This document shows positions 18,371-27,489 of a DNA stretch of 64,000 nt, in pieces; the first letter of the stretch is position 1, and every line of letters begins with the position of its first letter. The notes under the pieces were generated by a model. The model saw only the letters and a list, made by a program, of their open reading frames with translations, was not told the origin of the DNA and made no database searches. The position numbers and the translations under genes were made by a program. The stretch is taken from positions 312,337-376,336 of the forward strand of contig NZ_NQOU01000001.1 of NCBI RefSeq assembly GCF_003576595.1, read 5' to 3'. This stretch comes from Neopusillimonas maritima. GTDB taxonomy: Bacteria; Pseudomonadota; Gammaproteobacteria; Burkholderiales; Burkholderiaceae_B.

Positions 18371-19150
18371 ATGATCTCCGTTGACCTGACCCAACTCTAC
18401 GGCTGGATCAACACCTTTCTGTGGCCCTTTGCACGACTGCTTGCATTTATTGGCGCAGTACCGTTACTGGGTGAGTCTTCTATTCCCAATCGCGCAAAGG
18501 TGGGTTTGGCCGCCTTCACTGCGATGCTTATCGCCCCCACCCTGCCCCCCATGCCGGCCATTTCTCCGGCTTCTTACGAAGGTTTATTCATACTGCTACA
18601 GCAAATATTAATTGGGATTTTGCTGGGACTTGTCATGCGAGTGGTGTTTGCCGCGGTGCAAACCGCCGGTGAATTCATCGGCCTCCAAATGGGGTTGTCT
18701 TTTGCGTCATTCTTCGACCCGGCAACGGGTGCGAACACTGCCGTGTTATCGCGGCTGATGAATATGATCGCAATGTTGCTTTTTATTGCACTCAACGGCC
18801 ATCTGCTTATGCTGGCCGGCTTTATACGAAGCTTCGACATTCTGCCTATCCAGAGCAACGGAATTAACCTTGACGGGCTCCCCGTTTTATTTGAATGGAG
18901 TGCTCAGGTCATGATTGCAGGCATGTTGCTTGCTTTGCCATTAATTATTGTTTTACTTACTATCAGCCTGGCGCTGGGTATTTTGAACAGAACAGCGCAG
19001 CAGCTATCTGTATTTGCGGTGGGCTTTCCAATTAGCCTGATGGTGGGAATCATTCTGCTATGGGTTGTACTTCCCCAAACGTCGCCCTTCTTGCGCCGCC
19101 TTTTCGATGCCGGATTCAGCGCAATGGGGCGCCTGATGGGTGCTCTCTAA
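18371..19150 (+). CDS. fliR: Flagellar export gate protein FliR
   Basis: FliR is the last component of the FliPQR gate. The 259-residue product has six predicted membrane spans and typical stretches such as RLLAFIGAVPLLGESSIPNRAKVGLA and GEFIGLQMGLSFASFFDP. It ends the fliF-fliR operon. No terminator is visible in the 8 bp before the convergent lipoprotein gene. Confidence 0.95.
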   Translation: MISVDLTQLYGWINTFLWPFARLLAFIGAVPLLGESSIPNRAKVGLAAFTAMLIAPTLPPMPAISPASYEGLFILLQQILIGILLGLVMRVVFAAVQTAGEFIGLQMGLSFASFFDPATGANTAVLSRLMNMIAMLLFIALNGHLLMLAGFIRSFDILPIQSNGINLDGLPVLFEWSAQVMIAGMLLALPLIIVLLTISLALGILNRTAQQLSVFAVGFPISLMVGIILLWVVLPQTSPFLRRLFDAGFSAMGRLMGAL

Positions 19151-19158
19151 AACTATTT

Positions 19159-19641
19159 CTATTTCAAGGGATACGCGACGGCCTGCGAGGACACCGTTTG
19201 TTCCAGTTCGGGGTTCGGCTGACGCACAGGACTTGGGGGTGGCGGCATCTGGGTATAGCCGCTAGCTGAATCAGCAGGTTGCTTGGGTGACGGCAGCACA
19301 TTATTACTGTCCACCACCGCCTCAAAGCGCCCATCCGGGCTAAACCTTAAAAGCAGATTACGTCGGTAATAAGCAGCGTCGGTCAATACCGTTATTTTAT
19401 GTTCCCACTGGGCCAACATCGCGCCATTTAACTGGGAATAAGTATTAACCGGTTCTGCACCAAGAAGGCGCACAGCTTGTGTATAAGTTGTTTGACCCGG
19501 CACGAATTCCGCCAGGGCCATTTCATTGAAAGAACGCCCACTGGTGGCACAGCCCGACAGAAACGCTAAAGCGCTCCCCGCTACCGCTACTTTAAACACA
19601 CAAAAAAGGTGTCCGCGCCGACACAAGCCGAATTTCGTCAA
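19159..19641 (-). CDS. Putative lipoprotein with a BamE/SmpA-like core
   Basis: The 160-residue product has a signal peptide and lipobox (LSGC, Cys31), so it should be a lipid-anchored envelope protein. The region after it (EFVPGQTTYTQAVRLLGAEPVNTY) resembles the helix-turn start of SmpA/OmlA/BamE-like domains, and the C-terminus is Pro/Gln-rich. I do not recognise a specific function. It lies between fliR (convergent) and flgL (7 bp upstream on the same strand), so it may be the last gene of the flg operon; a link to motility or to the LP-ring region of the envelope is only positional. Confidence 0.65.
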   Translation of the reverse strand: MTKFGLCRRGHLFCVFKVAVAGSALAFLSGCATSGRSFNEMALAEFVPGQTTYTQAVRLLGAEPVNTYSQLNGAMLAQWEHKITVLTDAAYYRRNLLLRFSPDGRFEAVVDSNNVLPSPKQPADSASGYTQMPPPPSPVRQPNPELEQTVSSQAVAYPLK

Positions 19642-19647
19642 TTAATG

Positions 19648-21201
19648 TCAGCCTTTCATATTGAACATACTGGTTGCCTGGATCTTTTTGAACGCCATGG
19701 AAGCGGCGTCAAGCGCGGCGGTGCGCAACTGCAACTGCGCAATGGCTTCGTAATAATCAACGTCTTCAAGCCGGGAAAGGTCTTGCGCATAACTTAGGCC
19801 ACGTACATTGCTATTGGCATCGATGGCGTCAATTTCACTCAGCCGGGTACCAACCGACGACACCACGGTTTGTACCTGATCGAAGTTCACGTCAAGGCGC
19901 TGCATGGCAGAGGCAAGAACGTTCTGATAACTCGCATGTGCTGCAGGATCACCCTGGATGGGCGTTTTCAGTGCTTCGATAATGTCATCAAGCGCGTCAA
20001 ACACGTTCAGATTGGTGGACGGCTCAACGGGCTCAACGGAAAAGGCATAACCATCGTTCGGCACCCCTTCAAAAGCCACTTCGAGGCCGCCGCCCAGATC
20101 CAGAACCCCACCCGGACCAGGGTCAGTATAGTTAATCCAGGGGCCTGTTGTGCCGTCAACCGTAAGCTGGTACTGAAACGTACCCGGAACCACCTCCTGA
20201 AAAGCCACGTCGACCTGCTTGCCCATGTATTCGCCGGCGGGGTCGGTTACACCCGGCTTGCCCAATACCGCCGTGCCTTCTGTTCCAGCCGCCGACTGTT
20301 GCGCAGAAATAAAGGGGTCCGTGACAAAGACCGGCTCGACGCTGAATGCATCGCCATCGGCGGGCATACCTGAGAATGCCACCTGTACGCCACCCGGCAA
20401 GGCCAATGTTTCGGTTGAATCATCGTAGGCAACAGGCACGCTGGGGCCGGAAAGAATGTAATCGGCCGCATCGCGCACGGTCACGCTGTACTGCATCGAA
20501 CCATCACCTGCTTCCGTGAACGACAGCTCGAACTTCGCGCCCACATACTGTCCTTTCGGGTCGGCAATAACGGGTTTGCCGATAATGCCGGTACCTTGAT
20601 TTCCGGCTGCCACATGCGTGATGTAATCGCGGGCACCGGGCGCCGCTTTGGTAAAAATATCCAATCCCGTATCGGCCGAATCGAGTTGTCGCGTTTGATC
20701 GACCTGAATCAAACGACGCCCTTCATCACCCTGGTAACTTACCGCACCGAACGAGTCGGCGATAAACGGCGGCCGGCTGCCGGAATGACCTGAGAAAAGA
20801 TACTGCCCATTGCCGTCGGTTGCGTTCGCCAGCCCCATAAGATTATCTTTGGCGTTCTCGAGCACGTTGGCCAGAACCCCACGATCGGCGTCTGACAAGG
20901 TACCGTTGCCGGCTTCGACCAAACGGGTTTTAAGGCCCGAAAGCAACGTTGAAACCGAATCGAGCGTATTTTCCTGAATACCCAGTTGGGTTTTGGCAAC
21001 CTGGCGGTTTTCGGCATAACGCACGTTGAGCGACTGAGATTGCGCAATATTGATTGTTTGTGCAGCGGCAAGCGGATCGTCGGCCGGCGTAATCATACGA
21101 CGCCCGGTTCCTACCTGCTGGTAACGATGCATGAGGTCGGACTGCTGCAAATTAATGGTTCGCAGACCGGTCTCAAAGAACAAGTTAGAACTAATACGCA
21201 T
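19648..21201 (-). CDS. flgL: Flagellar hook-associated protein 3 FlgL, with duplicated central domain
   Basis: FlgL joins hook and filament. The flagellin-like D0/D1 ends are clear: MRISSNLFFETGLRTINLQQ at the start, and the C-terminal helix (RLEDVDYYEAIAQLQLRTAAL ... SMFNMKG). At 517 residues it is much longer than enteric FlgL (about 317). The extra length is a tandem pair of beta domains at about residues 203-291 and 309-392, both with GKP...DP.G.Y.G near the start and D.FSVEPV at the end. ATG 21201 has an AAGGGG site. It is the last flagellar gene of the leftward flg operon. Confidence 0.95.
   Translation of the reverse strand: MRISSNLFFETGLRTINLQQSDLMHRYQQVGTGRRMITPADDPLAAAQTINIAQSQSLNVRYAENRQVAKTQLGIQENTLDSVSTLLSGLKTRLVEAGNGTLSDADRGVLANVLENAKDNLMGLANATDGNGQYLFSGHSGSRPPFIADSFGAVSYQGDEGRRLIQVDQTRQLDSADTGLDIFTKAAPGARDYITHVAAGNQGTGIIGKPVIADPKGQYVGAKFELSFTEAGDGSMQYSVTVRDAADYILSGPSVPVAYDDSTETLALPGGVQVAFSGMPADGDAFSVEPVFVTDPFISAQQSAAGTEGTAVLGKPGVTDPAGEYMGKQVDVAFQEVVPGTFQYQLTVDGTTGPWINYTDPGPGGVLDLGGGLEVAFEGVPNDGYAFSVEPVEPSTNLNVFDALDDIIEALKTPIQGDPAAHASYQNVLASAMQRLDVNFDQVQTVVSSVGTRLSEIDAIDANSNVRGLSYAQDLSRLEDVDYYEAIAQLQLRTAALDAASMAFKKIQATSMFNMKG
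20026..20595 (-). repeat. Tandem protein-level repeat inside flgL
   Basis: Two units of about 85-90 codons (20329-20595 and 20026-20277) encode related beta domains. Unit 1 reads GTGIIGKPVIADPKGQYVG and unit 2 GTAVLGKPGVTDPAGEYMG at equivalent positions, and both finish with AFSVEPV. The nucleotide sequences have diverged, so the duplication is not recent. Confidence 0.8.
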
Positions 21202-21237
21202 CGCGCCACCCCTTCACACCGGAAAATTCAAAACAAA

Positions 21238-22881
21238 TTATTGACGTAAGCTCAGCAAAGTATCAAACAACGTTGAACTGACATCGATGAGCCTTGAGGC
21301 GGCACGAAAGTGCTCTTGATAACGCTCAAGGTTGACATATTCTTCATTCAGGTTGACACCCGAAATTGCCTGTTGCGCTGCAAAATTCTGCTGAACCAGC
21401 GTGTCCTGTGCCTTCTGAGCAGTTTGGTTTTGCTGTGTTTGCACCCCTATCGTGTTCACAATTTGCGAAAACGACTCGTTTAAACTCATGGTGCCGTTAC
21501 CGAGCACCTTGTCAGTTTGCAGTTGCGCCAATTTCAACGCGTTTCCATTGTCGGCATCACCCGCATCACTTCCCGCAGCGGCAATGGAGGCCGGGTTGGA
21601 AATATTCAGTTTGATATCCGAAGCAGAACCACGCGTGGGTGTCATTGTCCAGCGATCACCCGCCAACGCGGTACCGGAAAAATCCATTTCGATTCCGTCG
21701 ATGGTCACAGGGAAGGTCGTTCCCTCGTACATGAGGTTGCCATCGGGCTGACGAACAATAGAATAATTGGCGCCGTTATAACTGATTTGATAATCACTTG
21801 CGGTAAGGTCATTCGCGTTGACAAAAGACGCGGAAAATTCACCATTTCCCTGATTTCGTTCCGACGCACTGACAGAAGGATCGGGCAAAGAGAAAAACGC
21901 CTCCCCCGGGCGACCAACCTGATCAAACCCCTGCTCATGCTGCGCGTTAACCGCCATGGCCAAACCGGTGGCAAGACGGCCCAAATCATTTTGAACAGCA
22001 TCCAGTGTTTGCGAGCGATATTGCAATAAACCACCCAGTTTTCCACCACGAATATATTGATCACCAATTTCCGTCATGGTGGTCTTTCCATTGCCTGCCG
22101 GCATCGCATAACTCACCACGGTGCGGCTGGGATCGTCGATGGATGGACCGGCCTGCAAAGGATAAACTGTGTCGGAACTCAGCAGAACTTGTCCTCGACC
22201 AAAAGACAGCCCAAAACGGTCGCCCTGCTCAATGACGTTTACCCCTACCAGCTCGTTCAACTCGGCCACGGCCTGATCGCGCTTATCGAGCAAGTCGTTC
22301 GGAGCATGACCCGAGCCGGCTGCTTTGGCGGTAACGATTTGATTGTTCAAATCGTGAACCCGCTCGACGTAGCTGTTAATTTGGCGCACAACCGTATTAA
22401 CCTGCGTATTAATATTGCTGCGCTGATCATTCAGAAATGCATTGGTGTCATTCAACTGGCCCACCAAGCTGGACGCGCGGCCCAACAGTTCCTGACGGGC
22501 TGCCGGGTCGGCGGGGGAAGAGGCTACGGCCTGCATGCCGTCGAAGAATTTTTGCAGCGCCGGCGAAATGCCCACCGTACGGTCGGCCATAATATTATTG
22601 ACTTGCGTAATTTCCGTACCATACGCACCCAGTTCCGCCCCTTTGCTCTGGGAGTCGACCAATTGCCGATAAAGAAAGTTGTTGTAAGCACGATCGATCG
22701 TATCAACCTGAACGCCCAGACCCACATAGCCGGCGCCGGTTGCCTGTGCCCCGGCGGTGGAAACCTTGACCGATTGGCGGTTATACCCTTCCGTTGCGGC
22801 ATTGTTAATATTATGGCCGGCGGTTTGTAACCGGTTTTGCGCAGCCTGAATGCCGGAAAGGCCCAAATTCGATAAGTTCAT
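21238..22881 (-). CDS. flgK: Flagellar hook-associated protein 1 FlgK
   Basis: FlgK is the first hook-filament junction protein. From ATG 22881 (GGAA upstream; a TTG five codons earlier is less likely) the product is 547 residues. It has the rod/hook/HAP N-terminal signature (MNLSNLGLSGIQAAQNRLQTAGHNINNAATEGYNRQ, shown here only as a landmark from residues 1-36 in abbreviated form: NLGLSGIQAAQ, GYNRQ) and the C-terminal NLERYQEHFRAASRLI helix. The flgK-flgL pair lies at the end of the operon. Confidence 0.96.
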   Translation of the reverse strand: MNLSNLGLSGIQAAQNRLQTAGHNINNAATEGYNRQSVKVSTAGAQATGAGYVGLGVQVDTIDRAYNNFLYRQLVDSQSKGAELGAYGTEITQVNNIMADRTVGISPALQKFFDGMQAVASSPADPAARQELLGRASSLVGQLNDTNAFLNDQRSNINTQVNTVVRQINSYVERVHDLNNQIVTAKAAGSGHAPNDLLDKRDQAVAELNELVGVNVIEQGDRFGLSFGRGQVLLSSDTVYPLQAGPSIDDPSRTVVSYAMPAGNGKTTMTEIGDQYIRGGKLGGLLQYRSQTLDAVQNDLGRLATGLAMAVNAQHEQGFDQVGRPGEAFFSLPDPSVSASERNQGNGEFSASFVNANDLTASDYQISYNGANYSIVRQPDGNLMYEGTTFPVTIDGIEMDFSGTALAGDRWTMTPTRGSASDIKLNISNPASIAAAGSDAGDADNGNALKLAQLQTDKVLGNGTMSLNESFSQIVNTIGVQTQQNQTAQKAQDTLVQQNFAAQQAISGVNLNEEYVNLERYQEHFRAASRLIDVSSTLFDTLLSLRQ

Positions 22882-22953
22882 AGTGTTTCCAAACAATTAA
22901 CAGCAAGAACGGAACATAACCGGTTTACGGCAGGAATCCCGGAATATTTACCC

Positions 22954-23976
22954 CTATCCCCGGCTACCCGCAGACGGCCCCCGCACCATGAAGGAATCCA
23001 GACGATCATCCAGATACCCCATAATTGAAATCAGCTTCTCGGCATACTTGGGATCGGTGGCGTAGCCTGCTTCATGCACCTTAACTGCCGCCATTTCCGC
23101 GTTAGGTGCCGTTAGTACGGCCTGATAACGATCATTCTGGCTAATAAGCCGGGCGTAATCGGCAAATGATTCGGCGTAAGAGTCGTAAGCGCGAAATGCC
23201 TGCACCATTTTCTGAGGCTTGCCGTCAATAAACTCCGTCGTCACGATATTGGCAACCTTGCCTTCCCAGCCCCCGGTCGCCTTAATGCCAAACAGGTTGT
23301 AACTGTTTGAGCCGTCTTCCATTTTGATTTCACGACGTCCCCAGCCCGACTCCAATGCCGCTTGACTCAAAATCAGCTTGGCGGGAATACCCGACTCCTG
23401 GGCTGCATGACGGGCGGCATCGCCCATTTTGGTAACAAACTGCTCAATATGGCCTGGCGCACCGCGAATCGCGCTTAACAATGCTTCCCCGGTGCGGCGC
23501 CCGGACTCAACAACCGGGGAGCTTGCCAACAGATCAAGCAATTCGGAAATAGAATCAGCAATTTCTTTTCGTGCTGCAGCGGGCCCCTGAATGGAAAATG
23601 ACTGCAAGCCGCGATCGGCGGCCAACCGGGGATCGGACTTGACTTCGCTTATCCCCCGCATTTGATCAAGAAGCGCTTGTGCAAGGCCCGTACCTGTTTC
23701 GGCCAGATTGGAAGCCATTTGCTCATCGGCCATGCTTTGGGCCAGGCGTGTTTGATTGCTTTCAAGCAACCCTTCCAACCCCACATCACCGGCCCTGGCC
23801 TGCTTCATGATTTGCTGCAAAAAAAGCGCCTCGAATTGCTTGGCAATCTCTTTTTGTGCAGCGGGATCCTGGCCATTGGAATGGCGAGCCGTATAACCCA
23901 GCCGGTTTAAATGGCTGAAGTCCATTGCGCTGGCGCCGGCATCGGGGCGGGGTAAAAAATAGGGCATTGCCGTCAT
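22954..23976 (-). CDS. flgJ: Flagellar rod-assembly protein / muramidase FlgJ
   Basis: FlgJ caps the growing rod and cuts peptidoglycan so the rod can pass. The 340-residue product has both halves: an N-terminal rod-binding domain (EIAKQFEALFLQQIMKQAR) and a C-terminal glucosaminidase-type domain (AAQESGIPAKLILSQAALESGWG, whose Glu is the likely catalytic acid). Two-domain FlgJ is typical of beta- and gammaproteobacteria. It lies 12 bp downstream of flgI. Confidence 0.96.
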   Translation of the reverse strand: MTAMPYFLPRPDAGASAMDFSHLNRLGYTARHSNGQDPAAQKEIAKQFEALFLQQIMKQARAGDVGLEGLLESNQTRLAQSMADEQMASNLAETGTGLAQALLDQMRGISEVKSDPRLAADRGLQSFSIQGPAAARKEIADSISELLDLLASSPVVESGRRTGEALLSAIRGAPGHIEQFVTKMGDAARHAAQESGIPAKLILSQAALESGWGRREIKMEDGSNSYNLFGIKATGGWEGKVANIVTTEFIDGKPQKMVQAFRAYDSYAESFADYARLISQNDRYQAVLTAPNAEMAAVKVHEAGYATDPKYAEKLISIMGYLDDRLDSFMVRGPSAGSRG

Positions 23977-23988
23977 GAGTGCCGCCTA

Positions 23989-25146
23989 TTAAATAATTTC
24001 CAGATCGGCGCGCAAAGCGCCCGCACTTTTCAGGGTTTGCAGGATCGACAACAAATCCTGCGGTGTTGCACCCAAGGCATTTAACGCCTGAACAACATCG
24101 GCCAGGTTTGCGCTGGTTTGCACACGCTTGATACTGCCGGTATCCGTTCTTAATGCAATTTCCGTGTTCTCGGTTACAACCGTTTCACCACCGGCAAACG
24201 GCGTGTCCGGTTGATTCACCTGTTCCTGGCGGCTGATGGAAACCGACAAATTGCCATAAGCGACAGCCGCTTCGTCGATAGTGACAGTGCGATTCATCAC
24301 GACCGACCCGGTACGCGCATTGATAATGACTTTGGCTCGAACCGGAGGCAATTTAACCTGCAGATTCTCAACTTCCGACAAAAACGCCGCCTGTCGCGAC
24401 GGGTCAAGTGGACCCCGCAACTGAACCAGACGCCCGTCGAGCACCGAAGCCGTACTCGGGCCAAACTTTCTGTTCAGCGCCGCAGCAACATTCTGCGCAA
24501 TCCCGAAATCGGTTGTATTCATTTCCAGGTTAATAAAGCCATCGCGAATGTAAGTAGTGGGAACGGATTGCTCGACAATCGCGCCGTCGGGAATAATGCC
24601 GCCATTCAGCTGATTAACCTGCACACTGGAGCCGCCGGCCTGGGCACCGGCTCCACCGACCAACAAGTTGCCCTGAGCAAGCGCATACACCTGCCCATTA
24701 GCCCCTTTCAAAGGCGTCATCAGCAAGGTACCGCCACGCAGACTCTTGGCATTACCCATCGATGACACGACGACATCGATCGTTTGCCCCGGCCTGGTGA
24801 ACGCCGGCAGTCGCCCTGTTACCATGACTGCCGCCACATTGCGCAGCTGCATATTGGTCCCTTGCGGCAACGTTACGCCCAATTGCGACAACATATTGGT
24901 AAGACTTTGCTGCGTAAAAGGCGATTGGCGCACCTGATCGCCACTGCCGTCGAGCCCGACTACCAAACCATAGCCAATCAATTGATTCTCTCGCACCCCC
25001 TGAATCGATGCGAGATCCTTGATACGCTCGGCATGCGCCGACGGCGTCACGGCAAAAAACAACAGCGCAAGCAATAACCAGGCCAACCCGCCCTTTAAGC
25101 TCATGCCCCACTTTGCGCGGCCATGTTTGTTCAACACTATTTTCAT
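23989..25146 (-). CDS. flgI: Flagellar P-ring protein FlgI
   Basis: FlgI forms the P ring in the peptidoglycan layer. The mature part begins [32 protein letters not shown], a very conserved start (cited as [16 protein letters not shown]), after a signal peptide ending SAHA. ATG 25146 is preferred because it overlaps the flgH stop; ATG 25104 ([11 protein letters not shown]), which leaves just the signal peptide, is also possible. Length is 385 or 371 residues. The rest of the protein shows the usual [20 protein letters not shown] ending. Confidence 0.95.
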   Translation of the reverse strand: MKIVLNKHGRAKWGMSLKGGLAWLLLALLFFAVTPSAHAERIKDLASIQGVRENQLIGYGLVVGLDGSGDQVRQSPFTQQSLTNMLSQLGVTLPQGTNMQLRNVAAVMVTGRLPAFTRPGQTIDVVVSSMGNAKSLRGGTLLMTPLKGANGQVYALAQGNLLVGGAGAQAGGSSVQVNQLNGGIIPDGAIVEQSVPTTYIRDGFINLEMNTTDFGIAQNVAAALNRKFGPSTASVLDGRLVQLRGPLDPSRQAAFLSEVENLQVKLPPVRAKVIINARTGSVVMNRTVTIDEAAVAYGNLSVSISRQEQVNQPDTPFAGGETVVTENTEIALRTDTGSIKRVQTSANLADVVQALNALGATPQDLLSILQTLKSAGALRADLEII

Positions 25147-25151
25147 CCTTG

Positions 25152-25838
25152 TCAGAACGGCGAAATATTCAGGAAAAATCGTTGCAACCAACCCATGGTC
25201 TGTACTTCGTCCATGCGGCCTTTGCTGCGAAACTCAATACGTGCGTCCGCAACGCGTGTCGATGGGACAGTGCCGTCGCCTGCAATCGACCGGGGATCAA
25301 CCACGCCGGAGAACCGGATATGCTCGGAACCGCGATTGATTGCAATCTGTTTGTCGCCGGCCACCTGCAGATTGCCATTGGGCAGAACGCCAATAACCGT
25401 TGTTGTTAAAGTCCCGGTGAACGTATTATTCGCCTCGCTGGCTCCGCTGCCTTCCGCGACGTTATTACCGTTCATATCAAAGTTCTGCTGTGGGCCCAGG
25501 CCCGGTGGGAAAAAGTCGGGAACGACGTCCATCCCCAAGCCTGCACTACCGGAACGGCTGCTTTCAGTTGAAACACGCTTTGCCGCATTGGTGCGCTCTT
25601 GAATCAAAATCGTGACGATATCGCCCACATTGCGAGGTCGACGATCCTCAAACAGCGGATAGTTTCCATAAGCCGTTGGCTGATAAATCGCCCCATTGGC
25701 TTGAGGCGCCGTCGTCACCATAGGAGGCGGGGGCGCCGTTAAAGGCCCTGTTACGATCGGTTCAGGTGGAATCATGGCGCACCCGTGCAATACGAATGCA
25801 GCCACACCAGCCATCACGAAACGCACTTGTTTGTTCAT
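25152..25838 (-). CDS. flgH: Flagellar L-ring lipoprotein FlgH
   Basis: FlgH is the outer-membrane L-ring protein. From ATG 25838 it is 228 residues, with a signal peptide and lipobox (LHGC) followed by the conserved core [20 protein letters not shown] and [14 protein letters not shown], and it ends [21 protein letters not shown] three codons upstream is an alternative. It overlaps the start of flgI by 3 bp upstream of the stop, linking L- and P-ring synthesis. Confidence 0.95.
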   Translation of the reverse strand: MNKQVRFVMAGVAAFVLHGCAMIPPEPIVTGPLTAPPPPMVTTAPQANGAIYQPTAYGNYPLFEDRRPRNVGDIVTILIQERTNAAKRVSTESSRSGSAGLGMDVVPDFFPPGLGPQQNFDMNGNNVAEGSGASEANNTFTGTLTTTVIGVLPNGNLQVAGDKQIAINRGSEHIRFSGVVDPRSIAGDGTVPSTRVADARIEFRSKGRMDEVQTMGWLQRFFLNISPF

Positions 25839-25865
25839 TTCCAACACAATCCACTCATCAAACCA

Positions 25866-26651
25866 TTACAGCTGCGTCAAACGCGACAACATTTGATCGG
25901 ATGTCTGAATTGCCTTGCTGTTCATTTCATAACTGCGTTGCGTCGTAATCATGTTCACCAACTCTTCGGCCACATTCACGTTCGACGTTTCCACATAATT
26001 CTGCAAAACCAGCCCTGCACCATCCAAACCCGGCTGCGCAAAATTGGCCGGCCCCGAAGCGTCTGTTTCGGCGTACAGATTCTCGCCCATACTTTGCAGA
26101 CCGGTGGGGTTAATGAAGGTGCTTAACTGCAACTGCCCGACTTCAACATTGATACCCACTGCGCCGGGCTGGGTCACCGACACCGTACCGTCGCGCTCAA
26201 TCGTGACACTTAACGCGTTATCAGGAATATTGATCGGGGGCTGAACAGGATAGCCTCCGGCTGTCACCATTTGCCCGTTTTGATCAACCTGAAGACTGCC
26301 GTCGCGCGTGTAGGCAAAAGTGCCGTCAGGCATTTCAACCTGGATAAATCCACGCCCCTGAATCGCAATATCCAACGGGTTGCCGGTTTCACGCAAATTT
26401 CCCTGCGTGTGAATCCGTTCCGTTGCCACAGTGCGCACACCCGTACCAATTTGCAGGCCCGACGGCAGTTGGTTGGCAGCCCCTACCTGGGCACCAGGTT
26501 GCCGAATGGTTTGATACATTAAGTCTTCAAATACAGCACGACTGCGCTTGAAGCCCGACGTATTCACGTTGGCCAGGTTATTGGAAATGACATCCATATT
26601 GGTTTGCTGTGACTCCAAGCCTGTTTTGGCAATCCAGAGAGATCGAATCAT
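25866..26651 (-). CDS. flgG: Flagellar distal rod protein FlgG
   Basis: FlgG makes the distal rod. The 261-residue protein starts [16 protein letters not shown] and has the [21 protein letters not shown] loop specific to FlgG (the sequence that stiffens rod relative to hook), and the C-terminal [20 protein letters not shown] motif. An AAGGAA site precedes the ATG. It lies between flgF and flgH in the usual order. Confidence 0.97.
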   Translation of the reverse strand: MIRSLWIAKTGLESQQTNMDVISNNLANVNTSGFKRSRAVFEDLMYQTIRQPGAQVGAANQLPSGLQIGTGVRTVATERIHTQGNLRETGNPLDIAIQGRGFIQVEMPDGTFAYTRDGSLQVDQNGQMVTAGGYPVQPPINIPDNALSVTIERDGTVSVTQPGAVGINVEVGQLQLSTFINPTGLQSMGENLYAETDASGPANFAQPGLDGAGLVLQNYVETSNVNVAEELVNMITTQRSYEMNSKAIQTSDQMLSRLTQL

Positions 26652-26712
26652 TTTTCTATTCCTTGATGAGGCAACCCAACGGCTGCGTTCACAATTACGT
26701 TATTCCGTTTGC

Positions 26713-27474
26713 TTAACCGTTGGCCGACAAGATTGAATTGGCACGCTCTGCATTACGGTCGGCATCTTGTATGGCTTTCATTTGCATTTCAAACATACGA
26801 CCGTTTTTAATCATGCCGACCATGGTTTCAGCCGCACTCACATTGCTTTTTTCGATGAACCCGGAAATCATGCGTACATTGGGGTCGGCAGGCGCCGCCG
26901 CCGGCCCTTCACCGGGATTAAACCGAAACAGGCCGTCGTCGCCGCGTTCCAGATTCTCAGCAGGCGGATTGACCAATTTCAATTGACCAATAACCTGAAT
27001 ATCGGCTGGGTTGTCACCCGCGCCCAAAGCGGTAATAAATCCATCGCTGGAAAACGTGACACTGCCGCGGTCGGGAACCTGAACCGGCTGACCATCATTG
27101 CTTAGCACCGGCAAACCCGACTGCCCTACCAACAGGCCTTGCGCGTTCACGGCAAAATCGCCCGCCCGTGTATACGCTTCCTGGCCATCCGGTGTTTGTA
27201 CGGCAAACCAGCCTTCCCCGGTAATGGCCAGATCAAGCGCGTGGCCTGTTTCCGTCATGGTGCCTTGCGTAAGGCGACTACCCGGGGTGGAAGCAACCGT
27301 TCCCACACGGGTCGATAGTTCACCCTGTTGTGCTTGAAACGGCACCGCCCGGAAATTAGCCAACTGCGCCCGGAAACCGGACGTATTAACGTTGGCCATA
27401 TTGTTACTCAGCACCGACTGCTGCTCCAGTACCCGGGCGGCACCACCGGCCGCAATGTAGGCAACTCGATCCAT
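26713..27474 (-). CDS. flgF: Flagellar proximal rod protein FlgF
   Basis: FlgF is a proximal rod subunit. The 253-residue product begins MDRVAYIAAGGAARVLEQQ, has the rod-family [20 protein letters not shown] loop, and ends with ETMVGMIKNGRMFEMQMKAI. Length and order (flgE-flgF-flgG) are standard. Confidence 0.96.
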   Translation of the reverse strand: MDRVAYIAAGGAARVLEQQSVLSNNMANVNTSGFRAQLANFRAVPFQAQQGELSTRVGTVASTPGSRLTQGTMTETGHALDLAITGEGWFAVQTPDGQEAYTRAGDFAVNAQGLLVGQSGLPVLSNDGQPVQVPDRGSVTFSSDGFITALGAGDNPADIQVIGQLKLVNPPAENLERGDDGLFRFNPGEGPAAAPADPNVRMISGFIEKSNVSAAETMVGMIKNGRMFEMQMKAIQDADRNAERANSILSANG

Positions 27475-27489
27475 TACGCTACCCTGTTA

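Noticed and set aside
24985-25191. FlgI start at 25191 (TFPEY-containing N-terminus)
   Set aside because: That start lies inside flgH and would put 15 to 29 extra residues before the signal peptide; the ATG at 25146 (or 25104) fits better.
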